Assembly (NCBI GenBank): GCA_030549495.1 | Contig: JAUIRK010000196.1 | Coordinates: 1-64,000, forward strand | DNA from: Nectonema munidae | Lineage: Eukaryota > Nematomorpha > Nectonematoida > Nectonematidae | Direction of reading: 5' to 3' | Length of the DNA: 64,000 bases | Notes under the pieces: model-generated | What the model saw: only the letters and a program-made list of their open reading frames with translations | Database searches by the model: none | What the model was told of the DNA's origin: nothing | Made by a program: the position numbers and the translations under genes | Shown: positions 47,130 to 59,216 of the stretch, piece by piece | Numbering within the stretch: the first letter of the stretch is position 1 | Layout of the letters: every line of letters starts with the position of its first letter

Positions 47130-48660
47130 CTTATTTTTTTTCACAATAAGTGCAAGACAGGTCAAAAATGATCTAAAGAGTTTTTGTTACATATGTGAGG
47201 GATTAACTTTTGTTGAAAAAAAGTGTAGTATTATACGCCATACCAAGAAAATGAACAATGCCTATTACGATTGTGACTTGGGAGACCAAGATAAGTCATG
47301 AGCTCCTCATGTTTGTTGCCTTACAGGTGTGAAGACTTTGAGTGACTGGTATGCAGGAAAATTTGCCATGAGCAAAAAGATCACTAATGATTGCTATTTC
47401 GGTCAGCAAGACTTTACAGGCTGCACTAAAGCAAAGAAAAAGTAACAGATTGCATGCCAAAATTTGCAATCAGCCATGCTCCCAGTAGAGCATTCAGAAA
47501 ATTTACCTGTGCCCAAACCTCCAGATCAAGAAATGCAGAGTTTCTTCATAGTGCAGATGAATCATCTAAAAGCGAGAATAAACAAATATCATTTTCTAAA
47601 AGGATGACTTGTGCAGGGATCTCAATTTAACCAAAGATAAAAATGAGTTTCTGGCATCAAGGTTTCAAAAACGTAATCTTGAAAAAGGAGTGAAGATAAA
47701 ACACTATACAGAAAACGTACAGATGATCTGTTTTCTTTATTCACCATGAAGGATGTCTTATGATTTTGTAATTCACTGAACTTTTTGAGCAACTGGAAAT
47801 ACTATATGATAACACCAACTATTAACTTTTCATAGATGAATCCATGGACAGCATCAAAGCTGTTCTGCTACACAATGGTTACACTCTGACTTTTGTTCCC
47901 ATAGCACAGCTTCCCTTGCATGAAACACCCTGTCAAAAAAAATATATATATTTAGAAGAAGGGATCAAAAAATAAGAAAAAATAAAAATAGAGTTTGGGT
48001 GAGTTTGGGTAAAAAGTAAGACACTAGAGTTTGGGTAAAAAGTAAGACCGGATGACCATCACTGACATATTTATGCAGATTTCAAGGTTGTTGACATGCT
48101 TACTGGCCTTCAGCTTGGCTATACTAAATTTTGCTGCTTCTTGTGCTTATAAAACTCCCGAGCCAGAAATAAACATTATGTACACAAAGCTTAGCCAATC
48201 CGAGATGAAATTGAGCAAGGAAAATCCCACATTATGCACAAACCACTTGTGAAAAGTGATAGAATTCTTTTGCCACCTTTGCATATAAAAACTTGTCTTG
48301 CTTAAGCAATGTGTGAAAACTTTAGGTATGGAATCCTCCTTATTTGCATATCTTGCAGAGAAGTTCCCTTCCCTCAGTAAAGATGGTATCTTCATAGGTC
48401 CCCAAATTCGGAAAATTATCCTTGATTAACTGAAAAGAAGTTTGCCTTTAAGTCATTCAAGAAAATTTGTGATAACTTTTGGGGAACCATCATTCAGAAG
48501 ACTTGTGCAAGTTTTGAATGATCTGCTGAGTCATTATCATTATATTGGATGTAACATGTTTCTAAAAGTTCATGTTCTCCACTTTCATTTGGATTTTTTT
48601 GCGGAAAATTTTGGTGATGTGAGGCATGTTGGCAGGCTTCTTCTGGGGTATTAAAAAACA
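47130..48660 (+). pseudogene. Decayed member of a repeated arthropod protein family
   Basis: Fragments occur in family order on the plus strand: SFCYICEGLTFVEKKCSII, LGDQDKS, ITNDCYFGQQDFTGC, SAMLPVEHSENLPVPKPP, LCRDLNLTKDKNEFLASRFQ, SIKAVLLHNGYTLTFVPIAQ, ILLPPLHIK, FAYLAEKFPSLSKDGIFIGP, and LNDLLSHYHYIGCNMFLKVH with LHFHLDFFAENFG. I recall the same blocks (DCYFC, IPVPQPP, LLHNGN, PPLHIKLGLMK, GPQIR, GCNMS.K.HFLHSHLD) from a high-copy uncharacterised family in insects and crustaceans. Its function and class are unknown to me. This copy is broken in many places. Confidence 0.6.
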
Positions 48661-49614
48661 AGATCACACTCCATACAAGAGGCTTAGAAGGGCAAGTTTT
48701 TTAAACTGACAAGTGTATGTTTTTAATTGATAACCAATAAATGTTTTGTTATACCAATTAAATTTTTGCCTTGTTTTTTGTAACCCACTATTTGCAATAT
48801 TGTACTCAATACGGAATATTGTGCAGTATATTATAAAACATATGGTACCTGGTACAGGAAAACGGTATCTAATTTGGAGGAATAAATGTCAGATTCGGTA
48901 CCAGAACTATTTTGTTACCCAGAAACAGTTCTTTCTTAACTTGTACTTTTTTTGAACCTCAAATTTGTTACACAGTGTTATTATATAGCTCAATGTTTTT
49001 TTCTTTTAGGTCAATTATTTGACAACTTTGGCTTAATTTTTAAATCTCCTACTGATTAAAAAATAATTTTTTAAGTCATTTTTTTTATAAATAAAGTTAA
49101 CTTTTGAAGTCGTTATGTCAATTTTTGGAGGATTTATAGGTCAATTTTTGTTGCCCCTTATAATGATATGAAAATTTTAATCAAATTTACTCGTATAGCC
49201 TGAAAATTTTCTTCAAAATATCAATGTTAAAATCAACTATTATTAATAAAAAGTTTTCATCGGCACTTGATTTTTTGTGTCTCCCTGTGATTATAAAATT
49301 ATAAATTAAATTGGAATAGCTTAGCGTACATATTGTATACAATTATGATAATTTCATAAAATCTCGCATTACAAACAATTATTTCTGGTTTATCACAAAT
49401 TGTTTGCAAAGTATTAATCAAAAATTTTCTTAAAAATATCCTTCTTATTTTATCCTTAACATTAATAATATTATTAATTATTGAAATTACTAGAAAAAAA
49501 TTCCTATTTTGTCTTATATAATATTGCTTATATTGTAAAATTTCTATTAATTTCTAAAAAAAAATTATTTTATTTACTTTTTTGTGCTTTACTACTTTTT
49601 ACTTTAGTTTATAA
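48661..49614. other. AT-rich spacer upstream of POLRMT
   Basis: The POLRMT promoter should lie here, but I can identify no firm element. A CAG/TAG acceptor-like tract (tttactttag) ends 7 bases before the ATG, so a small upstream non-coding exon is possible. Confidence 0.4.
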
Positions 49615-52600
49615 ATGGCGAGTAGTTCTAAAATATTTATTCCTAAAGCCTATCAATATTTTAGCCTTAAATATTTTTCAAGAACTTCGTATTTGAATAA
49701 AGAATTTTCTCCTAATCCTTTAATAAAATTTTATGAATATATTACTTGGAAAGAATTTATCAAGGCTACTATATTTTCTCATCACTTTTCAAATGAAAAA
49801 GTTTATATTAATCTAAATAGATCTGATTACGAAGAAAGCTTAAATTTATTTGAAAATCTGATTTTTACCTCGAAGTTTAAAGATGCAATAAATTTGATAG
49901 TTTATTTCAAAAACTATTCAATATATGTTCCTTACATTTTGTATGAAAAACTTTTCAATTCCTTGCCAAATTCTGAGTACATTTCTTTTTTAACGTTGTT
50001 ACATAATATAGGTTTTCCTATTCATATTCTTTTATTTAAATGTAAATTGAAAGAAAAGCCTAAAATGAGTATTTATATCTTCATCAAAAACAAACTTTTA
50101 AATAGTAAAGGTTTTGATATCAATAATCTTTACTCCCAAAAAGACATAGAAGATTTAAACCTTGCTTTATTTAACTCTTTCATATTCAATAATCATAGAA
50201 AAAGATTTAGTAATAATACTATTATCAATAAAGTACAGGGTTGCCTCATAGAACAAGTTTACACAAACGAACTTTTTGGAAGTGATTTTTTTGTTAGTAA
50301 ATTAGTTTCTGATCTTATGTATGAATCAGCTCGTGATGGTAGTATATCTAATATTGAATCTCTTCTTTATATTTCAAAACTAGCTAATTCTAAAATTTTT
50401 TATAGTTCCTACTTTTCAATTTTACTATATTTTTTACATCATGATATAAATTTGAATGATACAGATGCTAAGAATTTAGTTCTTAAAATTTTAGAAATTA
50501 TTTCTTATAAATTTGATTTAAATAAAATTTTAACGTATTCCTCATTTACTAAATATGAGAATTATTTATTTTTGCAAATGTTACAAAATCTTTTTCCTGG
50601 TTATACACCAGAATTATATAATAATTCCACAACATTGAATCCATTAGTTATGCCCTTGAATTTACTAAAAAAAGGTCAAAACTTTAAAAATTCAATGTTC
50701 AATGATTTTATAAGTGAACAAACTTTAATCGAAAGATTTGACAAACAGTTGAATATTGAAAAGCAAATCTATGTTGAAATTCCTCTTTTAAACTCTCCTT
50801 TACCATCTTTAGAACAGGAAAAGATTAGTTCTCAGTTATTTAACAATTTTGAAATTGAACTTGTACGTATTATAGAAGATTTGATTAAACAAGAAAAAAA
50901 GAAATGGCTTTTTAATATCAAGGCAAATGGTCTAAGCTTTTATCCTTATTTAACGCTTTTAGCTCCGAAAGATTTTGCTCAATTATTGTCTAATGTCATA
51001 AAATCAGCATTTTTTAATAATGTGACTGGCAGTGTTGTGTCATCCATTTTAATCAAAGCTATTGGTAAGAATATCTTCCAAACGGTCAGTGTGCTTTCTT
51101 TTGAGAAAAATGGAAAAATTGAAAAAAGGAAGGAATTATATCTTGATTACATTAAATATTTTTTCCATGAAGATATACATAAAGATAAAACTGTTTATTC
51201 TTGGTATATTGATGTTATAAGGAAGCACTATCCATATTCTTTCCATAATGATCTTTGTTTATCAAATTGGTCAAAAACTCTATTATACTCCCTTGGTTTT
51301 TTTATTGTTACGAATATTCTTTCAAAAATGAAAATAAATAATAAATTGTTGTTTATTTTCAACAATTCGTCAACTCATTCTTCAATAAAAATTAATTCTT
51401 CATTCTACAAAATTTTAAAAGGTCAATTTAATGGAAAACTTTTTATGTTTCCTAAATTTTTGCCTATGCTGATTCCACCATTTCCCTTACCCTCCTTGAA
51501 GGATACTCCTTATATCATTTCATCGGTTCGTTTAATTAGATCATCCAAAAGTATAGATTTCCTTAAAATGACACCCACTTTAGATTTCACCCCTTCTTTT
51601 CAAAGTATTGCATATTTGTCAACAGTTCCTCTGCGTATCAACAAAACAATCTTTGAATATGTGTGTGCTGTTTATAATTCTGGTGGGAAAGAAGAGCTTA
51701 ATATTCCCTCTAAAGATTCTAAAGTCATCAATGATTCCTTGTCATTTGATGAAAATATATCACAGTATCGTTTTGTTCTTTACTGTTTGTCCATTGCTAA
51801 CCTATACAAGGATACTATTTTTTGGCTTCCATATAACTTTGATTTTAGGGGTAGAATTTACCCCATTTCTAACATATTAAACCATTATTCCAGTGATTTT
51901 TTAAGATCGATGTTTCTATTCGCTAAATCTCAACCATTAGGTCCACATGGTTTAGATTGGCTTAAAATACATCTTATCAATGTAAGTGGTTTGGGTAAAA
52001 AACTTAATAAAGTTAAAAAAGTATCTCTTGCTGATTCTTTGCTTCCTGAAATTTTGGATTCAGCCCAAAATCCTTTCGGCTCGACAGGTGATAACAAAAA
52101 ATGGTGGATGAAGGCAGATTCTCCATGGCAAACTTTAGCTGCTTCTATAGAAATCAATAAGGCGTTAAAATGTAAGAATGTTGAAGATTATAACTGTAGT
52201 TTGCCAGTTCATCAAGATGGCTCTTGTAATGGCTTCCAACATTACTCAGCTCTTGGCAGAGATGAAAACTGTGCTAAGCAAGTTAATCTAATAGACTCAG
52301 ATTTACCTAACGACATTTATAGCTCTTTATTAGAGATAATTGAAGAAAAACGAAAGAGAGATGCCGAAGATGTTCACTGCGTTGATCGAGAAAGCGCTAT
52401 CCTATTGGAAGGCGTGCTTACAAGAAAAATTGTTAAGCAATCTATAATGACGCGTGTGTATGGAGTTACAAACTATGGTGCAAGTCTTCAAATTTTCAGC
52501 AAGGTGAAGGTTTACAAAGGAGACAATTGTGATGAAGTAATGATGAAGGCATCGCGCTATGTTGCCAAGCTCATATTATCCACCATCAATGTAAACTTTT

Positions 52601-53187
52601 TGTCTTCCATCAATATTCAAAATTGGCTGAACGAATGCGCGAAGGGCATCACCCATGTTAAACAAGAGGCAATATACTGGGTGACCCCTCTAGGTTTTCT
52701 AGTGTATCAGCCTTATTTTAAAGAAGAAAAACGATATTCACCTCTTATATCGAGGTATCCAAACAAAAATGTTGTTCCGTTTACTATCACACAGATAAAT
52801 TCTCGTAAACAAAATTTTGCCTTTCCTCCTAATTTTATTCATTCGTTGGATGCTTCTCATCTGTTACTTACTTCTTTAAATGTCGAAAAATCATGTCTTC
52901 ATTTTTCGGCAGTTCATGACTCGTATTGGGCACATCCTTGTAATATTGACGAAATGAATAAAGTTTTAAGAGCACAGTTTATCTCCTTACATCAAGAAGA
53001 TCTTCTCGAAAATTTATCGAATCAATTCGTCAAAAATTTTTCCATTAATCAAGAAACAATAGATTTATGTAAAAATTCCAAATCTGTTTCAAAATTCACT
53101 AAACACAATGAAATTTTAAAAAATGTTCCCAACAGAGGCGATTTTGATATTGAATGTGTGAAATTTTCTAAACATTTTTTTAGTTGA
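49615..53187 (+). CDS. POLRMT: Mitochondrial DNA-directed RNA polymerase
   Basis: Single-subunit T7-like polymerase that transcribes mitochondrial DNA and makes replication primers. At 1190 residues it is close to human POLRMT (1230). The first 29 residues (MASSSKIFIPKAYQYFSLKY...) are basic and free of acid, fitting a mitochondrial presequence; the ATG at 49615 is followed by G. The N-terminal half is poorly conserved, as usual. The polymerase core is clear: DFRGR (743-747), PLGPHGLDWLKIHL, PVHQDGSCNGFQHYSALGRD with catalytic Asp868, TRKIVKQSIMTRVYGVT with Arg937, Lys941 and Tyr949, PPNFIHSLDASHLLLT, and VHDSYWAHP with catalytic Asp1102. It ends SKHFFS like other animal POLRMT. No intron interrupts it and no residue is missing, so it appears functional. 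Confidence 0.97.
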   Translation: MASSSKIFIPKAYQYFSLKYFSRTSYLNKEFSPNPLIKFYEYITWKEFIKATIFSHHFSNEKVYINLNRSDYEESLNLFENLIFTSKFKDAINLIVYFKNYSIYVPYILYEKLFNSLPNSEYISFLTLLHNIGFPIHILLFKCKLKEKPKMSIYIFIKNKLLNSKGFDINNLYSQKDIEDLNLALFNSFIFNNHRKRFSNNTIINKVQGCLIEQVYTNELFGSDFFVSKLVSDLMYESARDGSISNIESLLYISKLANSKIFYSSYFSILLYFLHHDINLNDTDAKNLVLKILEIISYKFDLNKILTYSSFTKYENYLFLQMLQNLFPGYTPELYNNSTTLNPLVMPLNLLKKGQNFKNSMFNDFISEQTLIERFDKQLNIEKQIYVEIPLLNSPLPSLEQEKISSQLFNNFEIELVRIIEDLIKQEKKKWLFNIKANGLSFYPYLTLLAPKDFAQLLSNVIKSAFFNNVTGSVVSSILIKAIGKNIFQTVSVLSFEKNGKIEKRKELYLDYIKYFFHEDIHKDKTVYSWYIDVIRKHYPYSFHNDLCLSNWSKTLLYSLGFFIVTNILSKMKINNKLLFIFNNSSTHSSIKINSSFYKILKGQFNGKLFMFPKFLPMLIPPFPLPSLKDTPYIISSVRLIRSSKSIDFLKMTPTLDFTPSFQSIAYLSTVPLRINKTIFEYVCAVYNSGGKEELNIPSKDSKVINDSLSFDENISQYRFVLYCLSIANLYKDTIFWLPYNFDFRGRIYPISNILNHYSSDFLRSMFLFAKSQPLGPHGLDWLKIHLINVSGLGKKLNKVKKVSLADSLLPEILDSAQNPFGSTGDNKKWWMKADSPWQTLAASIEINKALKCKNVEDYNCSLPVHQDGSCNGFQHYSALGRDENCAKQVNLIDSDLPNDIYSSLLEIIEEKRKRDAEDVHCVDRESAILLEGVLTRKIVKQSIMTRVYGVTNYGASLQIFSKVKVYKGDNCDEVMMKASRYVAKLILSTINVNFLSSINIQNWLNECAKGITHVKQEAIYWVTPLGFLVYQPYFKEEKRYSPLISRYPNKNVVPFTITQINSRKQNFAFPPNFIHSLDASHLLLTSLNVEKSCLHFSAVHDSYWAHPCNIDEMNKVLRAQFISLHQEDLLENLSNQFVKNFSINQETIDLCKNSKSVSKFTKHNEILKNVPNRGDFDIECVKFSKHFFS

Positions 53188-53288
53188 GTTTGGCATATAT
53201 TTGCAGTCTTATACTTTTAAAAAAGTAAATTTCACAAAACAGTTAAATTGATTTTTTTTTATTCGTTTTCAAAACTTAATAATTTTTT

Positions 53289-53294
53289 AATAAA
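53289..53294 (+). promoter_or_regulatory. Probable POLRMT polyadenylation signal
   Basis: AATAAA lies 102 bases after the POLRMT stop, the first such hexamer downstream, followed by a T-rich stretch. In DNA this AT-rich a chance match cannot be excluded. Confidence 0.5.
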
Positions 53295-54595
53295 GTTCCT
53301 TCTAATTTATTTATTTTTGTTCAGAAAATCATAATTAATATTTGTGACAACCACTTAAACATCAAAAATGTCCTTAAATTGCTTGTGAATAACCCAACTT
53401 CCTTAATTTTTTTGTAAAACATTTTTGATAAAATTAAAATTTAGAAAAGTTAATTAAATAAGCTAAGGTATTTATTTGTTCTTGAGGTAAATCAAAATGT
53501 TATATATCATTCTTTCTAAAACTTTTTCCCACTATCTTATTCACACAACGCCATTTCATTACAACAAAGCTTCATCATACAACATTTCATGACATAAAAC
53601 TGTGAATTTTATATAAAAAAAACTAGCGATGTACCTATATATTGGTTTCGGCTATTTTTTAATTGAATCATTTTTTCAAATAAACAAAAAAATATTTTTA
53701 ATAAGTCAAACTTTGAAAAATTTATTTCAAATTTCAATGAATAAATATAACAGTATTTTACATTAAATAAAAATTTTGTTTTTGTATTAACTTAAAAAAT
53801 ATTAATATTTATTTATTTGAATCTGAAACAATATTTTTTCTCTAAAATTTATATTAAATAAACAAAATGTTAATTTAGTTTTGTCAAATGCTTTGACAAA
53901 ACTGAAGTTTGTAATATTTGGAATCGGTACATCTCTAAAAAAAACCTTACTCCAGTAATGAAAAATGATGAAAAACACATGAACTATATGAAATTTCAAC
54001 AATGAGAGTATTATAATTTTATTTACCTCAAAAAACAACGAAAAATAAAACATTTTATTGTTGAAAGCAAACTACTTACAGGCAGAATATTGAACAGCTC
54101 TAAGGTATGATGTGATATCAGATTGTTCAAATTGACTAGTTAGGCATTTGATCTTCTCTTTGATAGACAGATATTACTTATTGGCTGGTAGAGTTACACC
54201 AGTAATTCTTTGCATTAAATTTAAACGTTGAAACGCAATGTCCTTGCAAATACCATTTAGGAAATTCCAAGTTGTTGGGTGGCTGCACTGAAACAAAAAT
54301 TGCAAAGCGTAATGCCAGCCCTCTACTGCATTTGTAGTTCAAGCGACTCCTTCCCACAATTTTCGAAATGATTCCATTTAGCAATAAGAAAAAGTGCATT
54401 TCTTGCTGCTCCATTTCTTCTATATCTTCCTCTAATATACGTGTTTTCGAAGTATGTTAGAATTTGATTAATTTTTTCATTTTCCGGCCAGGGGCGCACA
54501 TCCTCAAAATTATTGGGGGGCGAAATTTTTTTGTTGCAATTTTCAAAATTAGTGGTCTGGAAATACCACGGGAGACCAAATATTCAAGCAATCCT
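53295..54595. other. Spacer with an unrecognised minus-strand frame
   Basis: Mostly AT-rich. At 54178-54414 a minus-strand frame of 78 codons (MEQQEMHFFLLLNGIISKIV...) is less AT-rich, and an acceptor-like tttttgtttcag lies inside it. I recognise no family and do not call a gene. Confidence 0.4.
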
Positions 54596-54599
54596 TTAA

Positions 54600-54995
54600 A
54601 AGGTCCTCAGACATTTCGCCCCATTCTTTTATAAGACAATTCGCCCCATTATTTTCATAAAACAGTTCGTCCCATGGACAATTCACCCCATTATTTTCAT
54701 AAGACCGTTCGTCCCATGGACAATTCGCCCCATTATTTTCATAAGACATTTTGTCTCATGGACAATTCGCCCCATTATTTTCATAAGACATTTTGTCTCA
54801 TGGACAATTCGCCTAACTATTTTCATAAAACAATTTGCCCCATTATTTTCTTAAAATAATTCGCATCATAATTTTCATAAGACGATTTGCCGCATGCTCA
54901 ATTTGCCCCATTATTTTTATAAGAGAATGCGCTCTATTATTTTTATAAAACTTCCAGTCCTATTTTTATAAGACAATTCTTGCCATAGACAATTT
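54600..54995. repeat. Degenerate minisatellite of about 42 bp
   Basis: About nine units of ggacaattcgccccattatt then ttcataagac plus a variable nttcgtcccat link. Starts at 54676, 54718, 54760 and 54802 give a 42 bp period; units beyond 54840 decay and change length. The repeat motif gccccatt is also part of the element's terminal inverted repeat. Confidence 0.85.
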
Positions 54996-55504
54996 ACTCT
55001 ATTTATGCAGATCAATTAGCACTATTGTTTTATAAAACCGTTTTTTCAATTTTTTTAGACTCTTTTACGCTTTTTTCATAAGACTATTTTTCGTAAAACG
55101 GTTTGGCATATGAACGTTTTGCCTAATACCACAACTCATCTCAATAAAAATAGCTATATTTTAATTTTATTTAGTTTTTTGAAAGGCAATTATTTTATAA
55201 ATGAAACAAATATTTAAAATTTTTAAACAAAATAAAAATTAATATCTTGTAATTGTAATATCATTGTAATTATCTTTTTCTTCAATTTCATCATCAATAA
55301 TTTAAAATTATTTAAAAGTGATAAAAAAAATTAACAGATAAAATAATTAATTTGAAATAATTTAATAGAGATAAAATAAACAAGAATATAAAATTTTTTA
55401 ATAATTTTACACATATAATAAACAAAGATGGATGAAACAAATAGCCTATGAGACAATTTGTCCATGGGGCGAATTGTCAATGGGGCAAAATGTCTGTCGA
55501 CCCT
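54600..55504. mobile_element. 0.9 kb TTAA-flanked non-autonomous element built on a minisatellite
   Basis: Left end AAGGTCCTCAGACATTTCGC, right end reverse complemented AGGGTCGACAGACATTTTGC. The two match at most positions over the first 26 bases and are flanked by TTAA (54596-54599, 55505-55508), itself within ctttaaaa on both sides. TTAA targets fit piggyBac or Kolobok families. The left half is a 42 bp repeat, and the right half is AT-rich with one repeat-like segment near the end. No transposase. Confidence 0.7.
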
Positions 55505-55508
55505 TTAA

Positions 55509-58500
55509 AATAGATAGTATTCAGCGCATACCTAAAGTCCTAAATTTATAAGACTACTTATTATTTTTTTTTACAAAATTTGTGAATTTAAATACTATAC
55601 TTCCAGCGAAAATATTTTAATTAAGTTTGCAGAATATACACTAGTTTAAAAAAATCCAAAATTGTTAGGGGGTGGAATAGGCTTTTCATTTGAAAAATAA
55701 AGTAGTCTACCAGGCACATTACAGGAATTGATGAAAGGATATTTGATTCATAGAGAAAACAAATAACTGAAGGTTAGATGGTTTTATGAGTGAATGTAGT
55801 CTAAAGGCAAAGAGTCTACTAGACACCCTGCGATGTTTATATGAAAAATGTGATTGATTCAGGGGAAAGTGTATAAAATGAAATTATAATTGTGCAAACA
55901 AAAAATTAAGATCGTATTATTTCATTTTACTCAGCATCATTCAAAAATAGTTTAAAAGCTAAATTGATACAAGCCACAAAATGTAAAATAACTTTTAACA
56001 TTTTGCAATGATTTGCCTTTTATAATAAATTTTAAGGAAAAAAAGTTTATCAGAAAAAGTTATAGAGCTTCAACAAAAACTAAAAAATTTTAGGGTAGAA
56101 TTGAACCTTTTTTTAGATCGTTGTAACGTTCGGATCAGACTTGGTTTTGTTGGTATTCGCATCATAGCTGAAGTAGATACATTTTGGGAAAATTCGCTAG
56201 CAACAATCATAGGAGCTGCTCCAACTTCTTTCATTGCAATTTTCATTTTATTTACGGCTAATTTCGGGCTGATTTTTTCTCTGTCCAAATAATGGGAATG
56301 CTCAGGTTTTGGTAAAGAACACACGCTTCCCTAAAGTTGAAATAAACGTGTTACATCTTTTTTTTGATACTATTATATATTTTCTTTGTTTTCTCGATGT
56401 TTATAATATTCGCAATTTTTGAATATCACGGTTTCTTTTCCTTTAGATTTTAGAAGTTGTTCCAAAATTACAGAAATATTCAATTGTATTGTTTTCCATT
56501 ATAATTATTTTTCAAGTGCAAAAACTTTATGATTTAAGCAACAGAGAATAAACAGATAGGAAAAAGAAAATAAAGTTAAAGTTATTTTCAAAAAGAAAAA
56601 ACTAACAAGGAAATGTTGGTGAACAGAAGGGGCATAAAAATTTAAGAAGATTATCTACATCATACCCAGGTAAAGCCCATCATACCCAGGTAAAATTTGT
56701 CAGCTTTTATATGCTCTAATACTTCCTATCTGGATTAATATTGTATAATAAACTTTTAATCCTTTACAATAAACAACCCATGCATATGATGAAATGTGTG
56801 ATGAAGTGTCGTTATCATGAAATGTCGCGTGATGAAATGTCATAAGACCCTGTGGTTCATCCAAACGTTTTTGAATCATATGGAAGTCATGTTGACATGA
56901 TGAACACGATCTTCCTTACTCTTGAGAGCTTACGTCAAATCGGGGAGTATACAAAAAAAGGTCCCTTTCATCAACACTGTAGACCAGGACTGGAGTAGAG
57001 GGCACGGGGTGGGCCACTCTCCCTGCTTTGCGGAACCTGCATATAAATTATATTTTTAATCTAATGTATTTATTCGCTATGCGATATAATATTGACTAAC
57101 AAATTTTCCCAATGCTTTTCCCCCCTGTTATTCTGAAATTCACACCAACACGGACCCTTCGTCAAACCAAAAGCTATCATGCCTGCCAGTATAATTTGTT
57201 AATCCGATAGATCAATCATAAAATTGTATTTTTCATCACACTCATTTAACACTGGGAAATCCAACTTTTTTCTACCTAAAAGATATAAAAGACCTAACAA
57301 GTAGCATAAAAGTTAACAAGGACAAAAATAAAACAAATCAAAGCTCGCTATAAAATAGAGACAAAACTTTATTAAACTTTAAAAATTAAATATTTTATCC
57401 ATTATATATAAGTATCACGAATCTAAAGGTATTTGTTTTTTATACTTTATTTCAGGGATTTCTTAAAACTGCGTGGAACATCGAGGTAAAAATTGAATTA
57501 TCTTAATTGACAAAATTTTAATAAATTCAACCTAAATGCTCAAAAATATTTATTGTCTTAAAACATTTCGCCTAGAAAATATCTCTTAAGCTTTTGAAAA
57601 AAGTTAGGGGCTCTATGCGATCCCATGCCCTTTCTAGTGTTAATTGACAGTGCAAAGTAATTGAAACAATTATGGCAACAACAGAACACGCAAATATCAA
57701 CACAGCTATCGAAAGAGGAAAAAATGATCTCTCTGAGAACACCGTATGCAACAGAAGATAGCGACACTCCAGAGAGATGATGAAACCACACCTCCCACTT
57801 ATTCACCAACAGCTAGGCAGACACTTTTCAGAGCCCTGCAGTTCATCAAGATCAATATGCAATCGCATGATTGTTATTGCAGACTTCATTAGTGGGCATA
57901 AATAAATTTTAACTGTGAAAAAGTTCTTAGAGGGTACATTCAAATTTTGATTAAGAGGTGCCTTTGTCCCTTGTCTAGTACGTTAAAATTGTTATAACGC
58001 CGTTCTTGTGGTTCAAATTTCTCATCTGCGTTACGGGCCCAGCTTATCTTTCCCAAACACTTCCCTGCTGGCTGTGGTTACCGCGGATACTGGCGCCTAC
58101 GCAAGTCTAGTAGCGTCTTACTTCACGGGAGAAAATCATTATCCGCGCTCAATGTTAACATATATATAGACAAAAATAAATCTATTTTGCACTGTTTTCC
58201 ATGGATATCGGCGAAAAAGTGATAACAAAATGAGTTCAGCTTGGTTAGACCGTTTTCTTGTTTTGTACACACAGGTAAAGATTTGCACATGACCCAAATG
58301 AACATTCTAAAAGGCAGATTGCACACTGAAAATTATGTAAATAAAATCAAGAGAGCCAATGGCATATCGTGTTATAACAGTTATTCACTTTTATCAAAGA
58401 TTCTTGGCTATACTCTTTATTTTTGTTACTTACCAATCAAAAATTCAATTTTTATCTTTTCCGTGTTTGAAATTACTAACATAATAACAATGCTTCACTT

Positions 58501-59216
58501 ATAAACTTATTACTTTCCTTCTGGTGTCAAAAGTTCATTTTAAGTTATTTATTCTTCAATTTTTGTAACTAATCTTTCTCAATCGTTTTAATTAAGTTAT
58601 ATAGTAATTATTTTTAATTAAATTTCTAAATGTTTTTTGTTTATTAAAAAAGAATAACGTTTACACATAAATTATAGGAAGTGTATCACGGGATCAAAAT
58701 TACAAGTTTTTAAATTCTAATGAATGTTTCCGTTAAGATTTTTTGAAAGTGTATAGAAAAAACTAAAATACGCAAAAATGTGCTATCTTTTAAATCAAAA
58801 AGTAAAATGCGTGTTTTTTTTTTATAAAATTACAATATAAATGTTTTTTTTAATAAACTCTATAAAAAATAAGTAAGGGCTTAAATAACACGAGAGCCCA
58901 TCTCTACTTTGTAGACAAGCGACGTTCCTACTAAAAATATAATTTTGACTTCCCCTTTTAGGTATACGCGACAAAAATAGAAATTGAACTAACTAATCAT
59001 TTTTGGATGATTTTTGGTTCACCCAAAAAGTATTTTGAAAGTTTTGCAATTATAAAAGTCTCACTATATCTTATAAGCACTCAAAAGCGTAAAAACATAC
59101 TCACTCACCAAAATACACACACAAATATATCGATTTTTAGGGAGTGGAAAATTACTGTAAAGGTGAAGAAAGTTCTGTGGTGCTTTCATCGAGAAGGCAC
59201 AATTGCACTGCTTGTG
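55509..59216. other. Long spacer, no confident gene
   Basis: At 56645-56700 the phrase catacccaggtaaa is directly repeated. At 56845-56990 a short plus-strand frame (NVFESYGSHVDMMNTIFLTL, then LRQIGEYTKKGPFHQHC) looks coding-like but I cannot assign it. At 56990-57045 a GC-richer patch resembles a transposon end. At 58030-58115 a GC-rich patch (gggcccagcttatctttccc) has no clear identity. The rest is AT-rich without signal. Confidence 0.4.

Noticed and set aside
54549-54859. Short frames repeating SPHYFHKT or NCPWDE motifs
   Set aside because: Products of the 42 bp minisatellite in the TTAA-flanked element.
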